Shown here: positions 15,893-25,384 of the stretch, piece after piece
Position numbering within the stretch: position 1 is the first letter of the stretch
How the letters are laid out: every line of letters begins with the position of its first letter
Source of the DNA: Leclercia adecarboxylata
Lineage (GTDB): Bacteria > Pseudomonadota > Gammaproteobacteria > Enterobacterales > Enterobacteriaceae
Length of the DNA: 64,000 bases
Assembly: GCF_023639785.1 (NCBI RefSeq)
Contig: NZ_CP098325.1
Location: 2,976,001-3,040,000 of the forward strand
Reading direction: 5' to 3'
Position numbers and translations under genes: made by a program
The notes under the pieces: generated by a model
Seen by the model: only the letters and a program-made list of their open reading frames with translations
Told to the model about the DNA's origin: nothing
The model's database searches: none

Positions 15893-18410
15893 TGCTTAAC
15901 ACCACTCCGGAATTTGCTTCGGGTATATGAAGCGCATAATTAACCCGGCATTGTTCATTTGCTTCCCGTCCCCAACGTGCAATGAGCTCACCACTATTTT
16001 CCAGGCCGGTGAGATAGACCTGCCCCTGATCCCCGACAATAAATCCGGCAGAGTTTTTATCTGTGGCTACAGTCACCGTGGCTCCAAAGGGGACAGGTTG
16101 TCCACTTGCCTTTGCCAGGGTCATTAAAACGCGGTTCCCCACGTTGGCAATATATTCCGCCCTGACCACTGCACCGCGAGTGGGAATAACCGTCTGGGTC
16201 GTTAGCTGCAGTTCAACATCATCAGGTAGCGTTTGGGTGTCGAGGCTCAGGCGATTTTTGCGATACGGCGACACATTCGTGGCGACGGTATATCCGCGAA
16301 AATCGGTTTTCACGCCGGTCTGACCCGTTACGCCTACGCCCGACGCGCCCGGTGCCTTAATCAGCGCGATGGTTTCGCCAAAAGGTTGCCCCAGCGTCAC
16401 GCCGTTGGCATGAACCAGAATGCCCCCATTCAGGCCGTAGTTCATGCGCTGCATATTTTCGTCGGTGCTATAGCCACCGAGGATTTCACCGTAGGTTCCG
16501 TGATAATCCGCGCTGAAGTTACTGCTATGGCCGACGCCGTCGTTGCCATACCCTTGCTGGATACCCCAGCTCAGGGCATTTTCCTGCAGCGCGGTGCCGC
16601 TCAGACCCAGCGAATGGGTCGTGTTCCCTTTCTTACTGGTGTTCAGGCTGTAGCTGGCCCAGGTATTGCTCAGGAAACGATCTAAAGGAATGCTGACATT
16701 TAGCGCCAGAATCTGATCTTTATCGTAGGTTTTCCCGCTGCCGCTGCTTCCGGCGCTCGCATTATTGCTATAGGTATAACTCAGCCCCCAGGTGATGCCG
16801 TTCCACGCGTTGTTATAGCTGACGCTGTAGGAGCTCATCGTCTTGTCAGCATTCCAGTAATCTTCCCGGATGGCGCTGCCGGTGATTGAGCCGAAAGCGG
16901 GGCCCAGCGTCTGGCTCAGCGTCACTTCGGCCCGGTTACGCCGACGATCCTGCAGCGACGCGTTATCGCTGCTGGCGTCCAGCACTTCCTGCATACCGTA
17001 ATAGCCCGCGGTAGAGTAGCGATAGCTGGTCGCCGTGAAATTGGTTCCGGTATCGGTAAAGTTTTTGCTGTAGCGTAGACGCCAGGCGCGCCCGCTCGAT
17101 TTGCTCATGTTCTCAGGACTTGACCACGCCTGGGTGACATCCGCAGACACTGCGCCGATCCCCCCCATATTTCGCCCGATACCGACCGCGTACGACTGAT
17201 ATGGGCTGGCCGCCTGCACGCCGCCGTAAATCGTAAAGCCCTTCGGCAGACCATAAATGGCGGTTCCCTGCATCAGAGGACGCTTTTCAACCTGGCTGTC
17301 ACTGGGACGATACTGGCCCCCCGTAAGGCTGTACTTCAGCCGCCCCTCTCGCTGCAAGACGGGGACAGAGGCGTAGGGCACGACAAACTCATGCTCGCTA
17401 CCGTCCGCTTCTTTCACCGTCACGTTTAAATCACCTGCACCGCCTGTTGGGTACATATCGGTAATTTCAAATGCGCCAGGTGCAACATAGCTCTGGTAGA
17501 TGATGTAACCGTTCTGGCGAATAATCACCTGAGCGCTGCTGCGGGCAATGCCGCGCACCACAGGCGCATAGCCCTTTTGACTGTCGGGCAGCATCTCATC
17601 ATCAGAGGCCAGCTGGCCACCGCGAAAAGGAATACTGTCAAAAACGTCTGACGGCGATGAACTGTCGCCGAGGGTCAGCTGGCTTTTCAACGGCACAATA
17701 TTGCGCTGGGCATAGGTATAAACCGAATCCCACTGCGTTTTACCGTCATTATCCCGGCGCCAGGTTATGTAATTGCGCAGACGCCACGGGCCAATATTTA
17801 TGCCCGGACGCAGGTTCGCATACTGGCTTTGACTGTTGTTCGTGGCGCTATTTCGCCCCCAGGTGTTATCCCCGCTAATGCTGTAATTCAGCATCAGGGC
17901 GTTAATGCCTTCATCCCACAGTTCCGGCGCGACATAGCCACGCGCCTGCGACGTAAGCGCGGCCTGCGGAAAACTCAATAACAGCTTCTGTGCCCCAAAG
18001 ATAAAATCAGCAGACGCCTCGGGAATAACGGTAAAATTGACGCACTCGCTCTCTTTATCCAGCGCTGGAAACAGATCGGTTTTAACACCGTAACTTTGCA
18101 GCAAACCTAACGACAGGCAAGGCTGAAGGATCCGATCGCCCTGCGCAGTCGTCGCGGCTTTAAATTCAATCTCCCGCGTATCGACCGTCTGATCGTTCAG
18201 GACGACCTCGACACGATAGCGGCCCGGCACCTGCGCGCCACTGGCAAAAGATGAGAGATCAACGCCTTTCATAGAGGGGTTGTCAACTTCAAGCAGGGCC
18301 GGATTAAAATACTCCTCTGCGCAGACATTCTGTGTTATACCGGGCAATGCCAGCGCAATAAAACAGGCCAGACGAGACGGCTTAAATAAGGAGTATAATG
18401 TCTTGCACAT
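15876..18410 (-). CDS. Fimbrial outer membrane usher protein
   Basis: 844-residue usher of the FimD/PapC family. Signal peptide to about residue 31 (NVCA before EEYF), N-terminal domain beginning FNPALLEVDNPSMKGVDLSSF, central 24-strand barrel with plug (about 230-330, GARPYAPVVRGIARSSAQVIIRQNG-type region), and C-terminal domains ending with a cysteine pair (EQCRVNYAL and SNEICK). It secretes and assembles pilin subunits delivered by the chaperone. AGGAGA lies 9 bases before the ATG. Intact, with no frameshift. Confidence 0.95.
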   Translation of the reverse strand: MCKTLYSLFKPSRLACFIALALPGITQNVCAEEYFNPALLEVDNPSMKGVDLSSFASGAQVPGRYRVEVVLNDQTVDTREIEFKAATTAQGDRILQPCLSLGLLQSYGVKTDLFPALDKESECVNFTVIPEASADFIFGAQKLLLSFPQAALTSQARGYVAPELWDEGINALMLNYSISGDNTWGRNSATNNSQSQYANLRPGINIGPWRLRNYITWRRDNDGKTQWDSVYTYAQRNIVPLKSQLTLGDSSSPSDVFDSIPFRGGQLASDDEMLPDSQKGYAPVVRGIARSSAQVIIRQNGYIIYQSYVAPGAFEITDMYPTGGAGDLNVTVKEADGSEHEFVVPYASVPVLQREGRLKYSLTGGQYRPSDSQVEKRPLMQGTAIYGLPKGFTIYGGVQAASPYQSYAVGIGRNMGGIGAVSADVTQAWSSPENMSKSSGRAWRLRYSKNFTDTGTNFTATSYRYSTAGYYGMQEVLDASSDNASLQDRRRNRAEVTLSQTLGPAFGSITGSAIREDYWNADKTMSSYSVSYNNAWNGITWGLSYTYSNNASAGSSGSGKTYDKDQILALNVSIPLDRFLSNTWASYSLNTSKKGNTTHSLGLSGTALQENALSWGIQQGYGNDGVGHSSNFSADYHGTYGEILGGYSTDENMQRMNYGLNGGILVHANGVTLGQPFGETIALIKAPGASGVGVTGQTGVKTDFRGYTVATNVSPYRKNRLSLDTQTLPDDVELQLTTQTVIPTRGAVVRAEYIANVGNRVLMTLAKASGQPVPFGATVTVATDKNSAGFIVGDQGQVYLTGLENSGELIARWGREANEQCRVNYALHIPEANSGVVLSNEICK

Positions 18411-18446
18411 AATTAGTTTTTCTCCTGTCCGTGGAGAGTTATTCCT

Positions 18447-19124
18447 TTAAATAGTGACGTGATGGATTTTCCCGACGCCACCATAATCGTTAATAAGCTT
18501 GAAGGTTACCGGTCCGGAACTGACGCCTGCCGGCAATGAAAATGTCGCCGACGATCCTGGTGCAACATAAGTTGGTTCAGGCACGCTTTTTCCTGCGACG
18601 GTAATTTCATTAAAATTCATATAATAATTAGCCGGATTACTCACCGAAATGTGACCCGCAGAGATTTTCCATGTCAGCTGCTTAGCAAAATCTTCAGGAC
18701 CTTTTCCTTTTAATGACTCCGGGCGATAAATTAATTTAATGCGGGTTTTCACTGCAATCTGCAGTGAATTCGCTTTTTTTTCCGCCGCAGGAATGGCCTT
18801 AATGTTTAACCAGTACATGGACTCTTTATTGTCCGGTAAATTCCCGGCACGGACGATCCTCATCATATTCTCCTGACCGCGATCCAGGCGGTACAAAGGA
18901 GGTGTAATAATAAAAGGAACTTTTCCGGCACTGTTGTCCAGGTTATCAAACCATGACTGAATAAGGTAAGGAACGTTATCAGGATTTGAAACGCCGATCG
19001 CTGCTTCCTTTTTACCGCCGTCGTAAATTACGCGCGTTCCGCCGATATTCACGCCCGCGTAGACTGACGATGCGCTAAATAACACCAGCAAACCTGTCAA
19101 GAGGTTATTCCTGAAACGTTTCAT
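18447..19124 (-). CDS. Periplasmic fimbrial chaperone (PapD family)
   Basis: 225 residues with a 23-residue signal peptide (ending VYA before GVNIGGTRVIYDGGKKEAAIGV). PapD-like fold indicated by the G1 strand motif and conserved residues of the subunit-binding cleft (an Arg in GTRVIYDGGKKE and a Lys in QIAVKTRIKLIYRP). It caps pilin subunits and delivers them to the usher. First gene of the operon; the usher begins 36 bp downstream. No regulator gene or invertible promoter repeats were seen upstream. Confidence 0.94.
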   Translation of the reverse strand: MKRFRNNLLTGLLVLFSASSVYAGVNIGGTRVIYDGGKKEAAIGVSNPDNVPYLIQSWFDNLDNSAGKVPFIITPPLYRLDRGQENMMRIVRAGNLPDNKESMYWLNIKAIPAAEKKANSLQIAVKTRIKLIYRPESLKGKGPEDFAKQLTWKISAGHISVSNPANYYMNFNEITVAGKSVPEPTYVAPGSSATFSLPAGVSSGPVTFKLINDYGGVGKIHHVTI

Positions 19125-19280
19125 TAAAAAACCTGTGGATTTAATAAGCTGAAAAATGCCCTGTTCTGCGTAACGGGCTGATAAATAATTGACCAGAGTA
19201 TTTATCTTTTGCGTAAATCCAACAATCCAAAAACAGGGTAATTTTATTCAGGAAATTTCTTTACTTTTATAAAAAAAATA

Positions 19281-19316
19281 AAAACCCGCCTAAGCAATCT
19301 TAAACGGGTTTTTAGT
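19281..19316 (-). terminator. Terminator after ldtA
   Basis: Stem AAAACCCG / CGGGTTTT with A/T runs on both sides, so it can work in both directions. It insulates ldtA from the fimbrial operon. Confidence 0.7.
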
Positions 19317-19331
19317 ATATCTTACATCTTA

Positions 19332-20285
19332 TTAGTCGATTGTGGCTACCCTCGACGCATCAGATATTCCATAAGTAATATTCACCGGCATTCCAGACCG
19401 GCGCACCAGCGCCTCATTCACTCGCCCGGTATCGACATCTCCAGCGTTAAGCTGGGCGCGTAAGGCTGGCGTCATCGGCAGCGGGACTTTATTTGTTGAT
19501 TCAAACTCCGCGCGGTTACGCGACAGCGGTTCATGAACTTCCACCCAGCGGCTACCGTCCGGCTCGGTGGTCACTTTCACCGGCTGATCGATAAGCTGCA
19601 CGCGCGTTCCGACCGGAACATTTTCGAAAAGGTATTTAATATCGTCGTTGCGCAGCCGGATGCAGCCCTGGCTGACGCGCAGCCCGATGCCAAAGTTCGA
19701 ATTCGTACCGTGGATGGCATAAAGCCTGCCGATATAGAGGGCATACAGCCCCATCGGATTATCCGGGCCGGCTGGAACAAATGCGGGCAGCGTTTTGCCC
19801 TCTTTGGCATAGGCGCGACGGGTGTTCGGCGTTGGCGACCAGGTTGGCCCGTCCTGCTTGCGCTCAACGGCAGTGACCCAGTTACGCGGCGTCTCCCGCC
19901 CGGCTTCTCCGATACCGATTGGGAAGATCTCAACGGTATTGCCCCCTTTCGGATAGTAATAGAGGCGCATCTCCGCCACGTTGACCACAATGCCCTCACG
20001 CACCGTCGGGGGCAGGATCAGCTGCTGCGGCACAACCAGCTGTGTACCCGCTTTGGGTAAAAAAGGATCGACCCCCGGGTTAGCCTCCAGCATATTGCTG
20101 AGCCCCTGTCCGTGCTGCGCCGCAAACGCCTCCAGCGGCAATTTATTGTCATGCGGAACGGCGATCGTCTGCACGCTTCCCACCAGACGACTCCCTTCAG
20201 GCGGCAGCGGGTAACTTACCGCCAGTACATTCTGGCTAACCAGTAAAGCAGTAACAAAACCTGACGTCTTTATAAGACTCATCAT
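19332..20285 (-). CDS. ldtA: L,D-transpeptidase LdtA (ErfK)
   Basis: 317-residue periplasmic YkuD-family enzyme that anchors Braun lipoprotein to peptidoglycan (with LdtB/LdtC). Signal peptide to about residue 22, a LysM-like segment ([20 protein letters not shown]), then the catalytic domain with H192 in AIHGT and C208 in SQGCIRLRN. Close to E. coli ErfK over most of its length. It starts at one of two adjacent ATGs (20285 or 20282). Divergent from shiA. Confidence 0.95.
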   Translation of the reverse strand: MMSLIKTSGFVTALLVSQNVLAVSYPLPPEGSRLVGSVQTIAVPHDNKLPLEAFAAQHGQGLSNMLEANPGVDPFLPKAGTQLVVPQQLILPPTVREGIVVNVAEMRLYYYPKGGNTVEIFPIGIGEAGRETPRNWVTAVERKQDGPTWSPTPNTRRAYAKEGKTLPAFVPAGPDNPMGLYALYIGRLYAIHGTNSNFGIGLRVSQGCIRLRNDDIKYLFENVPVGTRVQLIDQPVKVTTEPDGSRWVEVHEPLSRNRAEFESTNKVPLPMTPALRAQLNAGDVDTGRVNEALVRRSGMPVNITYGISDASRVATID

Positions 20286-20518
20286 TCCCTTCCTCTGTCG
20301 CTCCGCGTATCAGACAAGCATAGCCTCGTTGCTGCGTTTATAGCCAGCCAACGAATTATCATTCTGATGAATATCACCCGTTTAGCGCATGCGGGGATAA
20401 AAACGTTTTCAGCGGTTCGCTGTCGCGGTAGTCTCATACCCGTCGCCATTTTCTGGCGGCCGCAATGTGAGCGATCTTCTTCCTATACCTATAAAAAATA
20501 ACGTCAGACAGGATCACT

Positions 20519-21829
20519 ATGGATACCACCCTCGCTTCCTCGTCCCCCGACGGGGCAACACCATCGCTTCAGCGCGCGCGCCGCGCGGCCCTCGGCAGTT
20601 TTGCCGGTGCGGTAGTCGACTGGTACGATTTTCTGCTGTATGGCATCACCGCCGCGCTGGTCTTTAACCGGGAATTTTTCCCGCAGATTAGCCCGGCAAT
20701 GGGCACGCTCGCGGCCTTTGCCACCTTTGGCGTCGGCTTTCTCTTTCGCCCGCTCGGCGGGGTAATCTTCGGCCATTTCGGCGACAGGCTGGGCCGCAAA
20801 CGGATGCTGATGCTGACGGTGTGGATGATGGGGATCGCCACGGCGTTGATTGGCATTCTGCCCTCTTTTGCCGCTATTGGCTGGTGGGCGCCGGTTCTGC
20901 TGGTCACCCTGCGTGCGGTTCAGGGCTTTGCCGTCGGCGGCGAATGGGGCGGCGCTGCGCTGCTGTCGGTCGAAAGCGCCCCGGCGCGTAAAAAAGCCTT
21001 TTACAGCAGCGGCGTGCAGGTGGGTTACGGCGTGGGTCTGTTGCTCTCAACCGGCCTGGTGTCGCTGATAAGTACCCTCACCACAGACGAACAGTTCATG
21101 AGCTGGGGCTGGCGCATTCCGTTCCTGTTCAGCATTGTACTGGTGCTGGGCGCGCTGTGGGTGCGTAAGGGGATGGATGAGTCTGCCGAGTTCGAGCAGC
21201 AGCAACAGCAACCTGCTGAAAAGCGCCGCCTGCCGGTGATGGATGCGCTGATCCGTCATCCCGGCGCGTTTTTGAAAATTATCGCCCTGCGCCTGTGCGA
21301 ACTGCTGACCATGTATATCGTCACCGCCTTCGCCCTAAGCTACTCCACCCAGAACCTTGGCCTGCCCCGTGAGCTTTTTCTGAATATTGGCCTGCTGGTG
21401 GGGGGTATCAGTTGCCTGACCATCCCCTGCTTTGCCTGGCTGGCGGACCGGTTCGGCCGCCGCCGGGTCTATATCACCGGTGCGCTCACGGGAGCCCTGA
21501 GCACCTTCCCGTTCTTTATGGCCCTTGAAGCCCAGTCCGTTTTCTGGATTATGGTCTTCGCTATTATGCTGGCGAATATCGCGCATGACATGGTGGTGTG
21601 CGTCCAGCAACCTATGTTCACAGAGATGTTTGGAGCCAGCTACCGCTACAGTGGCGCAGGGGTTGGCTATCAGGTGGCGAGCGTGGTGGGAGGTGGTTTT
21701 ACACCCTTTATAGCCGCCGCGCTGGTGACCTTCTCTGGCGGGGACTGGCACAGCGTGGCGCTCTATCTGCTGGCCGGGTGTTTGCTCTCTGCCGCCACCT
21801 GCCTGCTGATCAAACGGGCCGACACCTGA
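20519..21829 (+). CDS. shiA: Shikimate transporter ShiA (MFS)
   Basis: 436-residue MFS proton symporter of the metabolite:H+ family, importing shikimate. Twelve predicted helices; motifs include GSFAGAVVDWYDFLLYG, GHFGDRLGRKRML (MFS signature loop 2-3) and GGEWGGAALLSVE. Length matches E. coli ShiA (438). The ATG at 20519 follows AGGATC. It is upstream of amn as in E. coli, with a 73 bp gap containing a probable Pho box. Confidence 0.93.
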   Translation: MDTTLASSSPDGATPSLQRARRAALGSFAGAVVDWYDFLLYGITAALVFNREFFPQISPAMGTLAAFATFGVGFLFRPLGGVIFGHFGDRLGRKRMLMLTVWMMGIATALIGILPSFAAIGWWAPVLLVTLRAVQGFAVGGEWGGAALLSVESAPARKKAFYSSGVQVGYGVGLLLSTGLVSLISTLTTDEQFMSWGWRIPFLFSIVLVLGALWVRKGMDESAEFEQQQQQPAEKRRLPVMDALIRHPGAFLKIIALRLCELLTMYIVTAFALSYSTQNLGLPRELFLNIGLLVGGISCLTIPCFAWLADRFGRRRVYITGALTGALSTFPFFMALEAQSVFWIMVFAIMLANIAHDMVVCVQQPMFTEMFGASYRYSGAGVGYQVASVVGGGFTPFIAAALVTFSGGDWHSVALYLLAGCLLSAATCLLIKRADT

Positions 21830-21840
21830 TCTCACTTTTG

Positions 21841-21860
21841 TTTCACATACAGGTGACATA
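21841..21860 (+). promoter_or_regulatory. Probable Pho box upstream of amn
   Basis: TTTCACATACAGGTGACAT resembles the PhoB consensus (two CTGTCAT-type heptamers spaced by 4 bases). amn belongs to the Pho regulon in E. coli. Lies about 45 bp before the amn ATG. Confidence 0.5.
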
Positions 21861-21902
21861 CTATCGGGTAACGCCGTACACCTGTGGAACAAGGAGACAG
21901 AG

Positions 21903-23357
21903 ATGAATAATAAGGGCTCCAGCCTGACCCCGGCTCAGGCACTGGAAACGCTGGATGCGCTGTACGACCAGGCGGTCAACGCCCTGCGCAGTGCCATCAG
22001 CAACTATATCAAAGACGGAACGCTCCCCGATCCAGAGGCCAGAATGAATGGCCTCTTTGTTTATCCGTCACTTTCCGTGACCTGGGATGGCAGCACCACT
22101 AATCCGCCAAAAACCCGCGCCTATGGCCGTTTTACCCATGCCGGATGTTACTCCACCACCGTCACCCGTCCGACGCTTTTCCGCCCCTATCTGGAAGAGC
22201 AGCTGACGCTGCTGTATCAGGATTACGGCGCCCACATCACCGTGGAGCCATCGCGCCATGAGATCCCCTACCCGTACGTTATCGACGGCTCAGAGCTGAC
22301 CCTGGACCGCTCCATGAGCGCGGGCCTGACGCGCCACTTCCCGACCACCGAGCTGTCGCAGATCGGCGATGAGACCGCGGACGGCATCTACCATCCCGCG
22401 GAATTTTCCCCGCTGTCACACTTTGATGCCCGCCGCGTCGATTTTTCACTGGCGCGCCTGCGTCACTACACCGGCACGCCCGCAGAACATTTCCAGCCGT
22501 TTGTGCTGTTCACCAACTACACCCGCTATGTGGATGAGTTTGTGCGCTGGGGCTGCAGCCAGATCCTCGATCCAGACAGCCCGTACATCGCCCTCTCCTG
22601 CGCGGGCGGGATCTGGATCACCGCCGAAACCGAAGCCCCGGAGCAGGCCATCTCCGATCTGGCGTGGAAAAAGCACCAGATGCCCGCCTGGCATCTGGTC
22701 ACCGCCGATGGTCAGGGCATCACCCTGATTAACATCGGCGTAGGTCCGTCGAACGCCAAAACTATCTGCGATCACCTCGCGGTGCTGCGCCCGGACGTCT
22801 GGCTGATGATTGGCCACTGCGGCGGGCTGCGAGAAAGCCAGTTGATTGGCGATTATGTGCTGGCCCACGCCTACCTGCGTGACGATCACGTGCTGGATGC
22901 CGTACTGCCGCCGGATATCCCTATCCCGAGCATTGCCGAGGTGCAGCGGGCACTGTACGACGCCACCAAAGAGGTGAGCGGCATGCCGGGCGAAGAGGTG
23001 AAGCAGCGCCTGCGTACCGGTACGGTGGTCACCACCGACGACCGTAACTGGGAGTTGCGCTACTCGGCGTCGGCGCTGCGCTTTAACCTGAGCCGCGCGG
23101 TGGCTATCGATATGGAGAGCGCCACCATCGCCGCTCAGGGGTACCGCTTCCGCGTGCCTTACGGCACCCTGCTCTGCGTCTCAGACAAGCCGCTCCACGG
23201 CGAAATTAAGCTCCCCGGCCAGGCAAACCGCTTTTACGAGGGGGCAATCTCCGAGCATCTGCAGATTGGCATTCGCGCTATCGATCGGCTGCGCGCCGAG
23301 GGCGATAGATTGCACTCGCGCAAACTGCGTACCTTTAACGAGCCGCCGTTCCGCTAA
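21903..23357 (+). CDS. amn: AMP nucleosidase
   Basis: 484-residue enzyme that hydrolyses AMP to adenine and ribose 5-phosphate, activated by Mg-ATP and inhibited by phosphate. Shows the N-terminal AMN domain (about 10-180) and a C-terminal PNP/UDP family domain with IGVGPSNAKTICDHLAVLRP, MIGHCGGLRE and AIDMESATIAAQGYRFRVPYGTLLCVSDKPLHGE. Length matches E. coli Amn. ATG at 21903 follows AAGGAGACAG. The aminopeptidase gene starts 18 bp downstream, suggesting co-transcription. Confidence 0.96.
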   Translation: MNNKGSSLTPAQALETLDALYDQAVNALRSAISNYIKDGTLPDPEARMNGLFVYPSLSVTWDGSTTNPPKTRAYGRFTHAGCYSTTVTRPTLFRPYLEEQLTLLYQDYGAHITVEPSRHEIPYPYVIDGSELTLDRSMSAGLTRHFPTTELSQIGDETADGIYHPAEFSPLSHFDARRVDFSLARLRHYTGTPAEHFQPFVLFTNYTRYVDEFVRWGCSQILDPDSPYIALSCAGGIWITAETEAPEQAISDLAWKKHQMPAWHLVTADGQGITLINIGVGPSNAKTICDHLAVLRPDVWLMIGHCGGLRESQLIGDYVLAHAYLRDDHVLDAVLPPDIPIPSIAEVQRALYDATKEVSGMPGEEVKQRLRTGTVVTTDDRNWELRYSASALRFNLSRAVAIDMESATIAAQGYRFRVPYGTLLCVSDKPLHGEIKLPGQANRFYEGAISEHLQIGIRAIDRLRAEGDRLHSRKLRTFNEPPFR

Positions 23358-23375
23358 TCATAAAAAAGGAAAGTT

Positions 23376-25142
23376 ATGCAAACCCCATCACCGCTCTATG
23401 CCCTGCGCCAGTGGCTGGAAACCCAGGCGCTGGATGGCATTATCGTTCCCCGCGCCGATGCCTTTCAGAGCGAATATTGCCACCCTCACGATGATATTCT
23501 CGCCTGGCTGACCGGCTTTGACGGCTCGGCGGGCCACGCCCTGATCCTGCGCGATCGTGCCCTGCTGTTCGTCGACGGTCGTTATCAGGTTCAGGCCCGG
23601 GAACAGGTTAATCTGGCCGAAATCGCGATCCTGCATCTGCACAACGATCCCCTGGCGGACTGGTTGCAGCAGAACGTGGCGGCGGACACGCGAATCGCCT
23701 TTGAAGCGATGCTGATGACCAACGCCCAGTACGAGGCGCTCAACGCCAGCCACTGCGAGCTGGTCGCCCTGAATGATTCCCCGTTCGATACACTCTGGCA
23801 GGATCGTCCGGCCCCGCCTGTGGGTGCCATCCGCGAAATGACGGTGGAGGTCAGCGGCGAGAGCAGCGCCGATAAACGCCAGCGCGTGGCCGCCCTCCTG
23901 GCAAAACAGAACGCCGACTATCTGGCTATCACCCAGCCGGACAACATCGCCTGGCTGCTGAACGTGCGCGGCAGCGATATCCCGATGAGCCCGGTGCCAA
24001 ACTCATTTGCCCTGTTGAGCCGCGAGGGTGCGGTGGCGTGGTTTGTCACCCCTGAGAAAACCCGCGACCTTTCCTCCACATTGCTCGGGAGCCTTAAGCT
24101 ATCGCCTGAAACGGATTTCCTGGAACGCAGCCAGCAGCTGTGCGCCGGTAAGCGCGTCATGGTGGATGCCGATTCGGCCCCTGTCGCCCTGCGCTTTGCC
24201 GTCGAGCCGCAGGGAGAGATTGTCTGGCACGCCGATCCGATCACCGCCATGAAGGCGCACAAAAACCCTGTTGAGCTGGCGGGCTACCGCGACAGTCACC
24301 ATCAGGATGGGGTGGCGTGGGTCAACTTCCTTGCCTGGCTGGCGCACGAGGTGCCGCGTCGCGAAGCCGCTGGCAACCCGATCACCGAACTGGAGGCGCA
24401 GGCGCAGCAGCTTCTCTTCCGTCAGCAGCGGCCGGGCTTTATCGAGCAGAGTTTTGCCACCATTTCCGCCTCTGCCGGCAACGCGGCAATGTGCCACTAC
24501 CACTCCAGCGAGCAGACCAATGCGGCCATCACCCGGGCGCATTTTTACCTCAACGATTCCGGCGGGCAGTATCACAACGGCACCACCGATGCCACACGCA
24601 CCCTGGCTTTCGGTCCGCTGGGCGAGCAATGTCGACGGCATTACACCGCAGTGCTGAAAGGCTTTTTATCGCTTATTTCCCTGCAATTCCCGACCGGCAC
24701 CTGCGGACATCAGATTGATGCCTTTGCGCGGTCTGCATTGTGGGAGCTGGGGCTCGATTTTGATCATGGCACCGGACATGGCGTTGGCCACCAGCTGCTG
24801 ATCCATGAAAACCCGCAGCGGATCGCGAAGAAGGTCAACCCCTGGCCGTTGACGGCGGGTAATATCATGACCATCGAGCCGGGTTATTATCTGGCCGGTG
24901 AATACGGTATCCGCATTGAAAACCAGGTGGAGGTGGTGGAAAGCGTTCCGGGCTTCTGCCGCTTCGCGTCGCTGACGCTGGCCCCGATTGATCTGAGCCA
25001 GGTGGAGCTGGCCCTGTTGAGCGATAAAGAGATTAAGTGGCTGAACGATTATCACCACCGGGTACGCGAGGCGCTTTCACCGCACGTTCACAGTGAGGCA
25101 CGCCCGTGGCTGATCGCGGCGACGGCGCGCGTGCACAGGTAA
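23376..25142 (+). CDS. Aminopeptidase P family protein (M24B, three-domain, XPNPEP1-like)
   Basis: 588-residue Xaa-Pro aminopeptidase type protein, longer than PepP (441) because of two creatinase-like N-terminal domains before the M24 domain (about 300-525). All five dinuclear metal ligands are visible: D394 (NDSGGQY), D405 (TTDATRT), H468 (HGTGHGVGH), E501 (MTIEPGYY) and E515 (IRIENQVEV). It removes N-terminal residues before proline; cytosolic, no signal peptide. It follows amn by 18 bp with AAAAGGAAAG as RBS. In K-12 this place is held by yeeN, so the gene is a lineage difference. Confidence 0.9.
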   Translation: MQTPSPLYALRQWLETQALDGIIVPRADAFQSEYCHPHDDILAWLTGFDGSAGHALILRDRALLFVDGRYQVQAREQVNLAEIAILHLHNDPLADWLQQNVAADTRIAFEAMLMTNAQYEALNASHCELVALNDSPFDTLWQDRPAPPVGAIREMTVEVSGESSADKRQRVAALLAKQNADYLAITQPDNIAWLLNVRGSDIPMSPVPNSFALLSREGAVAWFVTPEKTRDLSSTLLGSLKLSPETDFLERSQQLCAGKRVMVDADSAPVALRFAVEPQGEIVWHADPITAMKAHKNPVELAGYRDSHHQDGVAWVNFLAWLAHEVPRREAAGNPITELEAQAQQLLFRQQRPGFIEQSFATISASAGNAAMCHYHSSEQTNAAITRAHFYLNDSGGQYHNGTTDATRTLAFGPLGEQCRRHYTAVLKGFLSLISLQFPTGTCGHQIDAFARSALWELGLDFDHGTGHGVGHQLLIHENPQRIAKKVNPWPLTAGNIMTIEPGYYLAGEYGIRIENQVEVVESVPGFCRFASLTLAPIDLSQVELALLSDKEIKWLNDYHHRVREALSPHVHSEARPWLIAATARVHR

Positions 25143-25147
25143 CCTGT

Positions 25148-25175
25148 CTCCGCCCTCTCCCACAGGAGAGGGCAA
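25148..25175. repeat. Short palindromic repeat (REP-like)
   Basis: GCCCTCTCCCACAGGAGAGGGC is a near-perfect palindrome located just after a coding end. A related palindrome occurs at 62118-62152. Such elements are common in Enterobacter genomes between genes. Confidence 0.5.
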
Positions 25176-25183
25176 ACGTCCAA

Positions 25184-25222
25184 AAGCAAAAAGCCCGCTT
25201 AAGTTTCCTTAAGCGGGCTTCT
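25184..25222 (-). terminator. Terminator of the third tRNA-Asn
   Basis: Minus-strand hairpin AAGCCCGCTTAA / TTAAGCGGGCTT followed by TTTG; same element as beside the second tRNA-Asn. Confidence 0.85.
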
Positions 25223-25228
25223 TAAATA

Positions 25229-25304
25229 TGGCTCCTCTGACTGGACTCGAACCAGTGACATACGGATTAACAGTCCGCCGTTCTACCGACTGAACTACAG
25301 AGGA
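25229..25304 (-). tRNA. asnW: tRNA-Asn (GTT)
   Basis: 76 nt on the minus strand, identical in mature sequence to the other copies. Sits between the amn cluster and yeeO, corresponding to asnW of E. coli. Upstream sequence including the promoter closely matches the copy at 14203, giving a repeat of about 130 bp in inverse orientation. Confidence 0.96.
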
Positions 25305-25322
25305 ATCGTGTGAACGGGGCGA

Positions 25323-25351
25323 ATATTAGCGATGCCACCTGGCGTTGTCAA
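25323..25351 (-). promoter_or_regulatory. Sigma-70 promoter of the third tRNA-Asn
   Basis: Minus-strand TTGACA (25351-25346), 17-base spacer, TAATAT (25328-25323). Confidence 0.85.
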
Positions 25352-25384
25352 AGGCAGAATGCAGATTTTGCATCGTTTGCCGAT

